Under the pieces are notes generated by a model that was not told the DNA's origin, made no database searches, and worked only from the letters and a program-made list of their open reading frames with translations. The position numbers and the translations under genes are program-made. Shown here piece after piece: positions 33,711-40,776 of a stretch of DNA of 64,000 nucleotides; position 1 is the stretch's first letter, and each line of letters opens with the position of its first letter. Source of the DNA: Sanguibacter hominis ATCC BAA-789 (lineage in GTDB: Bacteria; Actinomycetota; Actinomycetes; Actinomycetales; Cellulomonadaceae); the NCBI RefSeq assembly GCF_012396185.1, contig NZ_JAAXOW010000005.1, positions 1 through 64,000 on the forward strand. Reading direction: 5' to 3'.

Positions 33711-33730
33711 TCAAGGTTCGATGAAGGTCC
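33711..33730. promoter_or_regulatory. CopR-like tandem box between redox operon and two-component system
   Basis: TCAAGGTTC (33711-33719), GA, TGAAGGTCC (33722-33730). It lies between divergent genes: 80 bases from the thioredoxin-like start and 36 bases before the response-regulator start. Its orientation relative to the minus-strand operon equals that of the other three boxes. Confidence 0.62.
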
Positions 33731-33765
33731 CCGGCCGGCGTCCGGCCATAGCCCACAATGGCCAG

Positions 33766-34494
33766 GTGACCCCCATCCCAGACACCACGACCACAGCGCG
33801 GCGCGCGGTCGTCGTCGATGACGAGCAGGCCCTGGCCCGGCTCGTGGCCGGCTACCTCGGACGGGACGGGTTCGAGGTCAGCGTGACCCATGACGGCGCG
33901 CAGGCCGTCGAGGTGCTGCGCGAGGTCGATCCCGACGTCGTCGTGCTGGACCTGGGCCTTCCCGGACTGGATGGGATCGAGGTGTGCCGTCAGCTGCGCA
34001 CGTTCTCCGACTGCTACGTGATCATGCTGACCGCCCGCGCCGAGGAGGTCGACACCCTCATCGGCCTGTCGGTCGGTGCTGACGACTACATGACCAAGCC
34101 CTTCAGTCCGCGCGAGCTCATGGCCCGCGTCGCAGTCCTGCTCCGCCGGCCGCGTCGACCCGCTACCGCGGTCGCAGCGGCGGCGCGCCCCGCTGTGGAG
34201 GTCGGTGCGCTACGGCTCGACGTCGACGCCCGCGAGGTGCACCTCGAAGGCCGCTTGGTGCCGTTGACCCGCACCGAGTTCGACGTCCTCGCCGCACTCG
34301 CCTCTGGCCCCGGACGGGTGTTCAGCCGCCGGGCTCTGATCGAGGAGGTCTGGGGGGCGAACTGGGTCGGTGACGAGCACCTCGTCGACGTCCACGTGCT
34401 GCACGTGCGCCAGAAGCTGGGCGACAGCGCTGACCGCCAACAGTTCGTGCGCACGGTTCGAGGTGTCGGGTACCGGATCGGCACCGGGGAGTGA
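33766..34494 (+). CDS. OmpR-family response regulator (probable copper regulator)
   Basis: A 242-residue response regulator. Receiver domain 13-130 with acidic pair 18-19, phospho-acceptor Asp62 (VVVLDLGLPG) and Lys111 (TKPFSP). Winged-helix DNA-binding domain 145-240, ending RTVRGVGYRIGTGE. It is followed by its kinase with a four-base overlap. OmpR-type proteins bind tandem direct repeats with about one helical turn spacing, which fits the 11-bp-period boxes of this island; one of them lies directly upstream. GTG is six bases after a -10-like CACAAT and may be leaderless. Confidence 0.9.
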   Translation: MTPIPDTTTTARRAVVVDDEQALARLVAGYLGRDGFEVSVTHDGAQAVEVLREVDPDVVVLDLGLPGLDGIEVCRQLRTFSDCYVIMLTARAEEVDTLIGLSVGADDYMTKPFSPRELMARVAVLLRRPRRPATAVAAAARPAVEVGALRLDVDAREVHLEGRLVPLTRTEFDVLAALASGPGRVFSRRALIEEVWGANWVGDEHLVDVHVLHVRQKLGDSADRQQFVRTVRGVGYRIGTGE

Positions 34495-35609
34495 AGGCGA
34501 TCCCGACGGCATCGCGGTGGGGCCTTGCCGGTCGCCTGCTCACCGCGCTCGTCATCGTGCTCGCGACCGCTGCCCTGACAGCGTGGCTGGTCGCCTCCTC
34601 CGTGGGTCCAAGCCTTTTCCACGAGCACATGGTGCGCGCCGGCCTGGAAGACCACGACGACGCCGTCCTGCACGCCGAGCGGGCCTTCCGCGACGCAAGC
34701 GCCGTCTCCCTGGCCCTGGCCCTGGGCGCCGCCACCGTTGCCTCCGCCGCCGTGAGTCTCGTGCTCGCGCGCCGTATCGGTCGGTCCCTCGCGGCCGTGG
34801 CCACCGCTGCGGCCCGCCTGGGCGCCGGTCGGTACGAGTCCCGCGTCCCAGCTGCAGGCCTGGGCGCGGAGTTCGACGACCTCGCCGAGTCGTTCAACGC
34901 CATGGCCGCCCGGTTGCAGGAGGCCGAGCGGCTGCGGGCCCGGCTCCTGGCCGACGTCGCGCACGAGGTCCGCACCCCCGTCGCGACCATCGCCGGATAC
35001 CTCGAGGCCGTGGAGGACGGTCTGCAGCCGATGGACGAGCCCACGATGGCCGTGCTGCGCGACCAGGCCTCGCGCCTGACCCGGCTGGCGCGCGACCTCG
35101 CCGCGGTGACCCACGCCGAGGCCGGTGACCTAGCCCTGACACTCGAACCGCTGACCCCCGACGAGCTGCTCGTTGCGACCGCCGGCACATGGAGAGAGCG
35201 CGCGACCGCCGCCGGGGTCGACCTGCGGGTCCAGGTCGACCCCGAGCTCGGACACGTCCGTGTGGACCGCCAGCGCATGGGCCAGGTCCTGGACAACCTG
35301 GTCGCCAACGCACTGCGTCACACCCCGGCCGGGGGCACGATCACCCTCCGCGCGACCGACGATCACCAGCGGGTGGCGCTGCACGTGGCCGACACCGGTG
35401 CCGGCATCGCGGCGGAGCACCTGCCGCACCTGTTCGAGCGCTTCTACCGTGCCGACACCGCGCGGGACCGCGCCCACGGGGGTTCCGGCATCGGCCTGGC
35501 GATCTGCAAGGCGCTCACCGAGGCCCACGGCGGCACCATCACCGCGACGAGCGACGGCCCAGGGGCCGGCGCATCATTCACCGTCACGCTTCCGGTGCCG
35601 CCCGCCTGA
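34491..35609 (+). CDS. Sensor histidine kinase (probable copper sensor)
   Basis: A 372-residue kinase. TM helices at 13-37 and 71-93 enclose a short outer loop (38-70) with His44, His46, His55 and His61 and several Asp/Glu, a plausible metal site. A HAMP domain follows (about 94-145), then the phospho-acceptor His158 in ADVAHEVRTPV, and the ATPase domain with LVANALRHTPAGG, VADTGAGIA and GSGIGLAI. The GTG overlaps the regulator stop (GTGA). Metal sensing is inferred from the His-rich loop and the surrounding genes. Confidence 0.88.
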   Translation: MKAIPTASRWGLAGRLLTALVIVLATAALTAWLVASSVGPSLFHEHMVRAGLEDHDDAVLHAERAFRDASAVSLALALGAATVASAAVSLVLARRIGRSLAAVATAAARLGAGRYESRVPAAGLGAEFDDLAESFNAMAARLQEAERLRARLLADVAHEVRTPVATIAGYLEAVEDGLQPMDEPTMAVLRDQASRLTRLARDLAAVTHAEAGDLALTLEPLTPDELLVATAGTWRERATAAGVDLRVQVDPELGHVRVDRQRMGQVLDNLVANALRHTPAGGTITLRATDDHQRVALHVADTGAGIAAEHLPHLFERFYRADTARDRAHGGSGIGLAICKALTEAHGGTITATSDGPGAGASFTVTLPVPPA

Positions 35610-35611
35610 GC

Positions 35612-35860
35612 TCAGCGGCCTCCCGGCGCCGCGCTGTGCGACGGCGACGTCATAGGCGCGTCCGTGACGTCGTGCGCGCCATGGTGGTCGTGCCCGGTGT
35701 GGCCGCGGCGGTGCATCCACACCATCATGGCGATCATCATCAGCGGGCACGCGAGCGCAGCCGCCAGCGGCAACGCCGCGCCAGGCCGCACACCAGCCGC
35801 CAGCGCCACGACCAGCACCGCCGCCGCAGCGACGACCATTCCCTTGAGGTGGCTCTTCAT
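35612..35860 (-). CDS. Small His/Met-rich membrane protein
   Basis: An 82-residue protein with two TM helices (about 8-24 and 28-48). The second contains CPLMMIAMMVWMH, similar to DUF2933-type small membrane proteins. A His-rich tail follows (HRRGHTGHDHHGAHD). The Met/His content suggests contact with copper. ATG at 35860 follows AAGGA by five to six bases and overlaps the upstream stop as ATGA. It is convergent with the sensor kinase, two bases apart. Confidence 0.65.
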   Translation of the reverse strand: MKSHLKGMVVAAAAVLVVALAAGVRPGAALPLAAALACPLMMIAMMVWMHRRGHTGHDHHGAHDVTDAPMTSPSHSAAPGGR

Positions 35861-36093
35861 CGCAGTCCTTCCGATCGCGCCGGCACAGGTCCGGCGAGCT
35901 CGGCGCGAAGCCTGCGGTAGGTGTCCACATCGATCTGCCCGGCCGCCAGCCGGGCGTCGAGCACGGTCACCGCGTCCGGCTGGGGTGCCGCGGGAAATAG
36001 TCGCGTCACCGCCCACACGGCCATGCCCAGTACCGCCAGGCTCGACGCGAGGACCAGCCACCCGCCGACTCCCAGATCCACGCACCACGGCAT
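35857..36093 (-). CDS. SHOCT-domain small membrane protein
   Basis: A 78-residue protein with one TM helix (about 9-32) and a C-terminal SHOCT motif (DARLAAGQIDVDTYRRLRAEL, given in part). SHOCT segments are short oligomerisation or membrane-associated helices. The ATG at 36093 follows GGGAG. It is first in a two-gene unit preceded by a triple copper-box-like repeat at 36169-36199, so it belongs to the presumed copper regulon. Function unknown. Confidence 0.7.
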   Translation of the reverse strand: MPWCVDLGVGGWLVLASSLAVLGMAVWAVTRLFPAAPQPDAVTVLDARLAAGQIDVDTYRRLRAELAGPVPARSEGLR

Positions 36094-36168
36094 CGGTCCG
36101 CTCCCTCTCGCGCCGGGCGCCGACGGCGCCCACCGCCCCAGGCTGGCCCGGACACCCCCAAGACGCGG

Positions 36169-36199
36169 TCGAGGTCCGATGAAGGCTCGATGAAAGAGA
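36169..36199 (-). promoter_or_regulatory. Triple CopR-like box in front of the SHOCT gene
   Basis: Three 9-bp units with 11-bp period: TCGAGGTCC (36169-36177), TGAAGGCTC (36180-36188) and TGAAAGAGA (36191-36199), separated each time by GA. The outer units are degenerate. It lies 76-106 bases upstream of the SHOCT start. Confidence 0.55.
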
Positions 36200-36445
36200 C
36201 TCGTCGGGACGCAGACCCACTGGGGCAGTCGATGCCAGGCTGCTCGGGGCGCCGCGACTAGCGGCTCAACCTCAGGCTCCATCGTCGCAGTCGCCGCCAT
36301 CGCGCCTTGCGCACGTGTGCCGATGGGGGTCCACGCATCCCGGCGTGGTCGCTTGGCACGATCTCGCCGTAGTTTCGGTTACGGGCATGCGATCTGGGCT
36401 GACGCCTGTGACCGAGTGTTCAGTGCGCGCTGTATAGTTCAGTCC
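36200..36445. other. Intergenic stretch before cmtR
   Basis: Apart from the regulatory sites at its two ends I see no gene or repeat here. It separates the divergent SHOCT and cmtR units. Confidence 0.4.
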
Positions 36446-36456
36446 ATGCTGACTAT
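36433..36456 (+). promoter_or_regulatory. Leaderless promoter and possible CmtR operator
   Basis: TATAGT (36433-36438) ends seven bases before the ATG. ATAGTTCAG (36434-36442) and CTGACTAT (36449-36456) form an imperfect inverted repeat across the start codon, a plausible site for autorepression by the encoded ArsR-family sensor. Confidence 0.5.
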
Positions 36457-36805
36457 TGCTTCGCGTCTCGACGTGATGAACCGCCTGGGTCGTGCACTGG
36501 CCGACCCCACTCGATCCCGGATGATCTTGACCCTGCTCGACCATCCCGCTTACCCGGCGGAACTGGCCCGAGATCTGGACCTGACACGCCCGAACGTGTC
36601 CAACCACCTGGCATGCCTGCGCGATTGCGGGATCGTCGTCTCCGAGCCCGAGGGTCGTCGGACACGATATGAGATCGCCGATTCGCACCTGGCGCAGGCG
36701 CTGACGGCACTGGTCGATGCCACGCTGGCAGTGGACGAAGACGCCCCGTGCATCGATCCCGCCTGCTCGCTTCCGGGATGCGACGCAGCTGGGGAGGGCG
36801 CATGA
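36446..36805 (+). CDS. cmtR: Cd(II)/Pb(II)-sensing ArsR-family repressor, CmtR type
   Basis: A 119-residue winged-helix repressor. The sequence closely follows Mycobacterium tuberculosis CmtR, and the three metal ligands known for CmtR, Cys57, Cys61 and Cys102, fall at exactly the same positions (SNHLACLRDCG; DAPCIDPAC). Cys107 and Cys112 are extra. Metal binding to these cysteines releases DNA and switches on the next gene, which overlaps by four bases. The ATG at 36446 is set by the -10 hexamer seven bases upstream and by homology. Confidence 0.92.
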   Translation: MLTIASRLDVMNRLGRALADPTRSRMILTLLDHPAYPAELARDLDLTRPNVSNHLACLRDCGIVVSEPEGRRTRYEIADSHLAQALTALVDATLAVDEDAPCIDPACSLPGCDAAGEGA

Positions 36806-37395
36806 TCCTCACCTCGGTCTTGCAGGCGATGGGCCTGTTCGCAGCGACCAACATCGACGACATCATCGTGCTCTCCCTCTTCTTCGCGCGAGGGGCAGGC
36901 CAGCGCGGCACTACCGCCCGCATTCTGGCCGGCCAGTACCTCGGATTCGCCGGCATCCTCGGTGCCGCGGTCCTGGTGACCATCGGTGCCGGAGCATTCC
37001 TGCCCTCGGCAGCCATCCCGTACTTCGGTCTCATCCCTCTGGGCCTCGGCCTCTGGGCCGCATGGCAGGCCTGGCGCGGAGACGATGACGACGAGGCCAA
37101 GGTTGCCGGCAAGAAGGTCGGCGTGTGGACAGTCGCAGGCGTCACCCTTGCCAACGGCGGCGACAACATCGGCGTCTACACCCCTGTCTTCCTCAGCGTG
37201 GAACCTCTCGTAGCAGTCGCCCACTGCATCGTCTTCCTCGCGCTCGTCGCGGTCCTGGTGGCCCTGGCAAAGTTCGTCGCCACCCGCCCCCCGATCGCCG
37301 AAGTGCTCGAACGCTGGGAGCACATCCTCTTCCCCATCGTTCTCATCGGCCTCGGCATCGTGATCCTCGTCAGCGGCGGAGCCTTCGGACTCTGA
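36802..37395 (+). CDS. cadD: CadD-family cadmium resistance transporter
   Basis: A 197-residue membrane protein with five to six TM helices. The N-terminal TNIDDIIVLSLFFA and the second-half LANGGDNIGVYTPVF segments, each with paired acidic residues, are the hallmark of the CadD family of cadmium resistance transporters. It probably exports Cd(II). Translation is coupled to cmtR by ATGA overlap. The central loop DDDDEAK is acidic. It ends 125 bases before an ISL3 element. Confidence 0.9.
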   Translation: MILTSVLQAMGLFAATNIDDIIVLSLFFARGAGQRGTTARILAGQYLGFAGILGAAVLVTIGAGAFLPSAAIPYFGLIPLGLGLWAAWQAWRGDDDDEAKVAGKKVGVWTVAGVTLANGGDNIGVYTPVFLSVEPLVAVAHCIVFLALVAVLVALAKFVATRPPIAEVLERWEHILFPIVLIGLGIVILVSGGAFGL

Positions 37396-37519
37396 CGTAG
37401 CGGCAGCGATCCAAACGGCCCCGACCGGGCGCACCCCTCTCGGTTCAGACCGCGACACCTACCTGCAAGCCGGTCCTGCCTGATCGCGGCAACAAGACCG
37501 CCACGGAGCGCTGCAAAAA

Positions 37520-37546
37520 CCGGCTCTTCACAGTTGAGCGTGTAGC
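37520..37546 (+). repeat. ISL3 left terminal inverted repeat
   Basis: 27 bases beginning CCGGCTCTTCACAGTTGAGC, exactly complementary to 38681-38707. The true end may be two bases inside, at GGCTCTTC. Confidence 0.88.
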
Positions 37547-38595
37547 CGGGGTCTGAAGCCTCCAGATTCCAGGAGGCTGCGAGCGATGTAGTTGGTGAGG
37601 TTGCGAAAGCCGAGGGCGGTGCCGCGCAGGTGCTCAAGTCGGCCGTTGATCGCCTCGGTGGGCCCGTTGCTGGTGCCGGGCCGCTCTACCAGGCCCGCGC
37701 CGGTGAGCAGCGTGCGCCGAGACTGGTAGAGCGGGTCGCCCTTCATGCCCCGTCGCCCGAAGATGTCCTGCTGGACGCGACGGCGGCAGTTCTCCAGCGC
37801 CTCGCCCGCCAGGCGCACCACGTGAAACGGGTTCATGACCGCCGCAGCGTCGGGGAGCTCTTCGACGGTGGCGCTCTTGAAGCCGATGAAGCCGTCCATC
37901 GCGACCGCCTCGATGTGCTCCTGCCAGGGGGCGGGGCGAGCGGCGAGCCACCGTTTGAACACGGCCTTGGAGCGACCTTCGACCATGTCCAGCAACCGGG
38001 CGGGTCCGGTCTTCTCGCGTACGGGGGTCAGGTCGATGATGACGGTGACGTACTTGTCCCCGCCACGAGCGTGGCGCCACACATGCTCGTCGACGCCGAG
38101 CACCTTGACGCCCTCGAACCGGGTGGGGTTGTTGATGAGCAGCTGGAAGCCTGCGGCAAGGACGGCGTCGTTGGCGGTGTTCCATGCGACCCCGAGCCCT
38201 TCGGCGACCCGGGCGATGCTCAGGTGCTGGACGACGAGGGCTACCAACGCCCAGTGCACCGCGCTGCGGGAGAGCTTGGCTCGGGGCTCTGCGGCGCGCG
38301 AGGTGTCCTGAGTCCACACACGCCCGCACGGCCTGCAGCCGAAGCGGCGGGCACGCACGAGCAAGGTCGTGGGTCGCCATCCCAGCGGTTCGTGAGCGAG
38401 CCGGCGCGCGACGGTTCCTCGAGCGGCTCCTTGAGCACCGCACTGGTGGCAGAACGCGTCCTCACCAGGCGGGGAGACGCGGCACTCCAGGACGGCCCGG
38501 TCGGGCTCGAGACGCTGCCCGGTGGCGAAGAGTCCCAGGGCGTCCAGGCGTGTGAAGGTCGTCAGGTCCGGGGTGGTGAAGGTAGCGTCAGGCAC
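37528..38595 (-). CDS. ISL3-family transposase with probable internal deletion
   Basis: A 355-residue transposase. The N-terminal zinc finger (CHQCG ... CRPCG, about 49-95), a helix-turn-helix, and the DDE core with VLGVDEHVW and AVAMDGFIGF are present, and the C-terminus GPTEAINGRLEHLRG is intact. Full ISL3 transposases of actinobacteria that I remember are about 430 residues. Here RRTLLTGAGL runs directly into VERPGTSNGP, so some 80 residues between them seem missing in frame. The enzyme is probably inactive although its frame is open. The stop lies inside the left inverted repeat. Confidence 0.85.
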   Translation of the reverse strand: MPDATFTTPDLTTFTRLDALGLFATGQRLEPDRAVLECRVSPPGEDAFCHQCGAQGAARGTVARRLAHEPLGWRPTTLLVRARRFGCRPCGRVWTQDTSRAAEPRAKLSRSAVHWALVALVVQHLSIARVAEGLGVAWNTANDAVLAAGFQLLINNPTRFEGVKVLGVDEHVWRHARGGDKYVTVIIDLTPVREKTGPARLLDMVEGRSKAVFKRWLAARPAPWQEHIEAVAMDGFIGFKSATVEELPDAAAVMNPFHVVRLAGEALENCRRRVQQDIFGRRGMKGDPLYQSRRTLLTGAGLVERPGTSNGPTEAINGRLEHLRGTALGFRNLTNYIARSLLESGGFRPRLHAQL

Positions 38596-38680
38596 GTCGA
38601 GGTCTTCCAGATGGGCAGTGTGAGAACTTCCATCTTCGGGGGGCCTCGACCTCTACCCGCCGACCGCCGCGCGGAGGGAA

Positions 38681-38707
38681 GCTACACGCTCAACTGTGAA
38701 GAGCCGG
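38681..38707 (-). repeat. ISL3 right terminal inverted repeat
   Basis: GCTACACGCTCAACTGTGAA and seven more bases, the exact complement of the left end at 37520-37546. Confidence 0.88.
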
Positions 38708-38982
38708 ATTTCACTCGCTCGATCCAGGCGACCGCCGCGAAGCACCAGCGCATCCGGCTCCACACCCCCAAGCACAACGGGAAAGTCGAGCGCTACAACC
38801 GCACCCTGGCCGAAGAGATCCTCTACGCCCGCGAATGGACCTCAGAAGCCCAACGCGCCGACGCGATGACCGTCTGGAACATCCACTACAACTACCATCG
38901 AGCCCACACTGCGGCTGGCGACCAGCCCCCCGCTTCACGCCTCCGAGCGAGTGTCACCAACGTCATGACACGGAACAGCTAG
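38708..38982 (+). pseudogene. IS481-family transposase, C-terminal fragment
   Basis: The frame ending in TAG at 38982 encodes the last 91 residues of an IS481/integrase-core transposase: the catalytic-Glu segment HNGKVERYNRTLAEE, then WNIHYNYHRAH and PPASRL. The N-terminal two catalytic Asp regions are absent; the coding sequence begins abruptly at the ISL3 right end. The ISL3 element probably inserted into this gene and the 5' part was then lost. Confidence 0.88.
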
Positions 38983-39057
38983 GCGGGCGCGGAGCCGGTC
39001 CGGGTTGGCTGCGACGTGGTCTCGGCGATGGGACGGGAGCTCGAGAGGATCTCGGTG

Positions 39058-39131
39058 TGGAGCGGATGACGGGAATCGAACCCGCGCTATCAGCTTGGGA
39101 AGCTGAAGTTCTACCATTGAACTACATCCGC
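39058..39131 (-). tRNA. glyT: tRNA-Gly (CCC)
   Basis: On the minus strand a full cloverleaf runs from 39131 to 39061 with an encoded CCA at 39060-39058. Acceptor stem GCGGATG/CATCCGC, D-stem GTTC/GAAC, anticodon stem TCAGC/GCTGA around the loop TTCCCAA (anticodon CCC), and T-arm GCGGG TTCGATT CCCGT. It borders the metal island and may be its integration site. Confidence 0.92.
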
Positions 39132-39309
39132 GTGACCCGCTCGTTCGACCGGGTGCACAGACGATCATACCCGGTCTGCCCGCCTGTGTCTGATACGCCG
39201 CTGACATGGGCGTCCGCGACGCGCTACGTTGTCTCCGCGCGCCCGCACAGGAGGCGCACGCCCGGGCCGCACGTCGTGGCCGCGGCGCCACGAACGAGAC
39301 GAGGTGGAC

Positions 39310-39654
39310 ATGTCCGAGCACACGCCCAACCCTGAGCAGCAGCAGCCCTACCAGCAGCAGCCGTATCAGCAGCAGCCGTACCAGCAGTACCCCCAGCAGC
39401 CCTACCAGCAGCCCTACTCCGACCCGAACGCGAAGTCGCGGATCGTCGCCGGCCTGCTCGGCATCTTCCTCGGCAGCATCGGCATCCACCGGTTCTACCT
39501 GGGCTACACGAAGATCGGCGTCATCCAGATCATCGCGAGCGTCCTGACCTTCGGTCTCGCGGGCATCTGGGGCTTCGTCGAGGGCATCCTCTACCTGGTC
39601 TCGAAGGAAGGCACGTACTCCGTCGACGCCGAGGGTCGCCCGCTCACGAGCTGA
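39310..39654 (+). CDS. TM2-domain protein with Gln/Tyr/Pro-rich N-terminus
   Basis: A 114-residue membrane protein. The first 40 residues are repeated QQPYQ units, low complexity and probably disordered. A TM2 domain follows (about 43-105): two TM helices joined by the short turn, with the signature LGIFLGSIGIHRFYLGYTKIGV. TM2 proteins are widespread and mostly uncharacterised. GAGGTGG precedes the ATG at suitable distance. Monocistronic, closed by a very long hairpin. Confidence 0.88.
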   Translation: MSEHTPNPEQQQPYQQQPYQQQPYQQYPQQPYQQPYSDPNAKSRIVAGLLGIFLGSIGIHRFYLGYTKIGVIQIIASVLTFGLAGIWGFVEGILYLVSKEGTYSVDAEGRPLTS

Positions 39655-39663
39655 CCCCGCGCA

Positions 39664-39716
39664 CGCACGTACAGAGGCGCCCGTCCCCTCGGGGGACGGG
39701 CGCCTCTGTACGTGCG
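39664..39716. terminator. Very long bidirectional terminator hairpin
   Basis: A perfect 25-bp stem (39664-39688 with 39692-39716) and a three-base loop between convergent TM2 and aldose-epimerase genes. Unusually long for a terminator. Confidence 0.82.
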
Positions 39717-39759
39717 TCGGGATGCGTGCGTCAGGCTGCGGCGTCGTGACGCCGTAGCG

Positions 39760-40776
39760 TCACACCGAGATCGAGAACGTGCCCGTGCGGGACTCGCCCG
39801 GCTCGAGGACGAACACGCCGCTGCCCGGCACGCCGCGGTCGGCGAGCGCGAACCCGCCGTTCGCGTTGGTCGCAGGCTCGACCGCGAAGTACGTCCGGCG
39901 GACCGGGACGTAGACGACCCAGTGCGCGTAGACGTCGTCGGCGTGGATTCTCACCTCGACGTCGGACCCGTCAGCGCGAGCGCCCGGGTAGACGATGCGT
40001 GCGGGCGCGCCGTCGACGCGGCCCGTGAGGCAGTCGTCGACGAAACGGTCGCCGAGAGGTCGCATCGTCCGGAAGTCCGCACGAGCCGGTACGTCGCCCG
40101 CCTCCTCGGTCGCGATCGCGTCGACCAGCCGGTAACCACGCGTCACCGGGACCTCGAGCAGCGCGTCCTCCGTGCCCGGGACGAGGTGCCGCACGAAGTA
40201 CGGGTGATGCCCGAACCCCGCAGGGAACGGCTCCGCGTCGACGTTCTCGACTGTCGTCGTCACGCTCAGGCCCTGCTCGTCGAGCGCGTACGTGATCTCC
40301 GCGCAGAACGCCCACGGGAAGCCGACGCCGACGGCACGACGCGAGTCGAAGACCATCCGTACCGACAGGTCCGTGCGCTCGACGACGTCGAACGCGAACG
40401 GCAGGACCGCCCCGTGCATCGCGGTGCCGTCGGGCGACGTGCGCGGCAGGCGCCACGTGCGCCCACCCCACGTCAGCCGCGCCCCCGCGACGCGGTTGGA
40501 CCACGGCACGAGCGGGAAGCTCGCGCACGACGTCGGGCTGTCCAGCTTGCTCGAGCCCGTCGGGCGCACGAGGTCCCGCCACACGCCGTCGACCAGGACC
40601 TGGGCGTACGCGAGAGACGCCGCAGCACCGGGGACGATCCCGGCCCGCCACGTCGCCGTCGCGAGCGGGACGACGCGCGGGTCGTCCGCGAGCACCGGGG
40701 CAGAGGCCTCAACGCTCGCGAACGGCCCCGCGGACGAACCCTCGACGGGACGCACGGGCGCGTCCGTCACGCTCAC
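39760..40776 (-). CDS. Aldose 1-epimerase family protein
   Basis: A 338-residue beta-sandwich epimerase (GalM family). Conserved segments: [13 protein letters not shown], the His in [16 protein letters not shown] with the catalytic His, and [13 protein letters not shown] with the catalytic Glu. It interconverts alpha and beta anomers of sugars. GTG overlaps the stop of the cellobiose phosphorylase gene (GTGA), so the two are translated together. Cellobiose phosphorolysis gives glucose and alpha-glucose 1-phosphate; epimerising glucose or cellobiose is the likely task. Confidence 0.88.
   Translation of the reverse strand: MSVTDAPVRPVEGSSAGPFASVEASAPVLADDPRVVPLATATWRAGIVPGAAASLAYAQVLVDGVWRDLVRPTGSSKLDSPTSCASFPLVPWSNRVAGARLTWGGRTWRLPRTSPDGTAMHGAVLPFAFDVVERTDLSVRMVFDSRRAVGVGFPWAFCAEITYALDEQGLSVTTTVENVDAEPFPAGFGHHPYFVRHLVPGTEDALLEVPVTRGYRLVDAIATEEAGDVPARADFRTMRPLGDRFVDDCLTGRVDGAPARIVYPGARADGSDVEVRIHADDVYAHWVVYVPVRRTYFAVEPATNANGGFALADRGVPGSGVFVLEPGESRTGTFSISV

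Larger units (their letters stand above)
37520..38707. mobile_element. ISL3-family insertion sequence (shortened)
   Basis: Terminal inverted repeats of 27 identical bases (37520-37546 and 38681-38707) flank one transposase gene; element length about 1.19 kb. Bases just outside the two ends are not the same, so no 8-bp target duplication is visible. The left side abuts the cadD downstream region and the right side abuts an IS481 relic, so a deletion or recombination has occurred at one end. Confidence 0.85.

Noticed and set aside
39310-39430. Repeated CAGCAGCCCTACCAG-like units as a CRISPR or tandem DNA repeat
   Set aside because: They are codons of the QQPYQ-rich N-terminus of the TM2 protein, without spacers. 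I saw no CRISPR array anywhere in the window.
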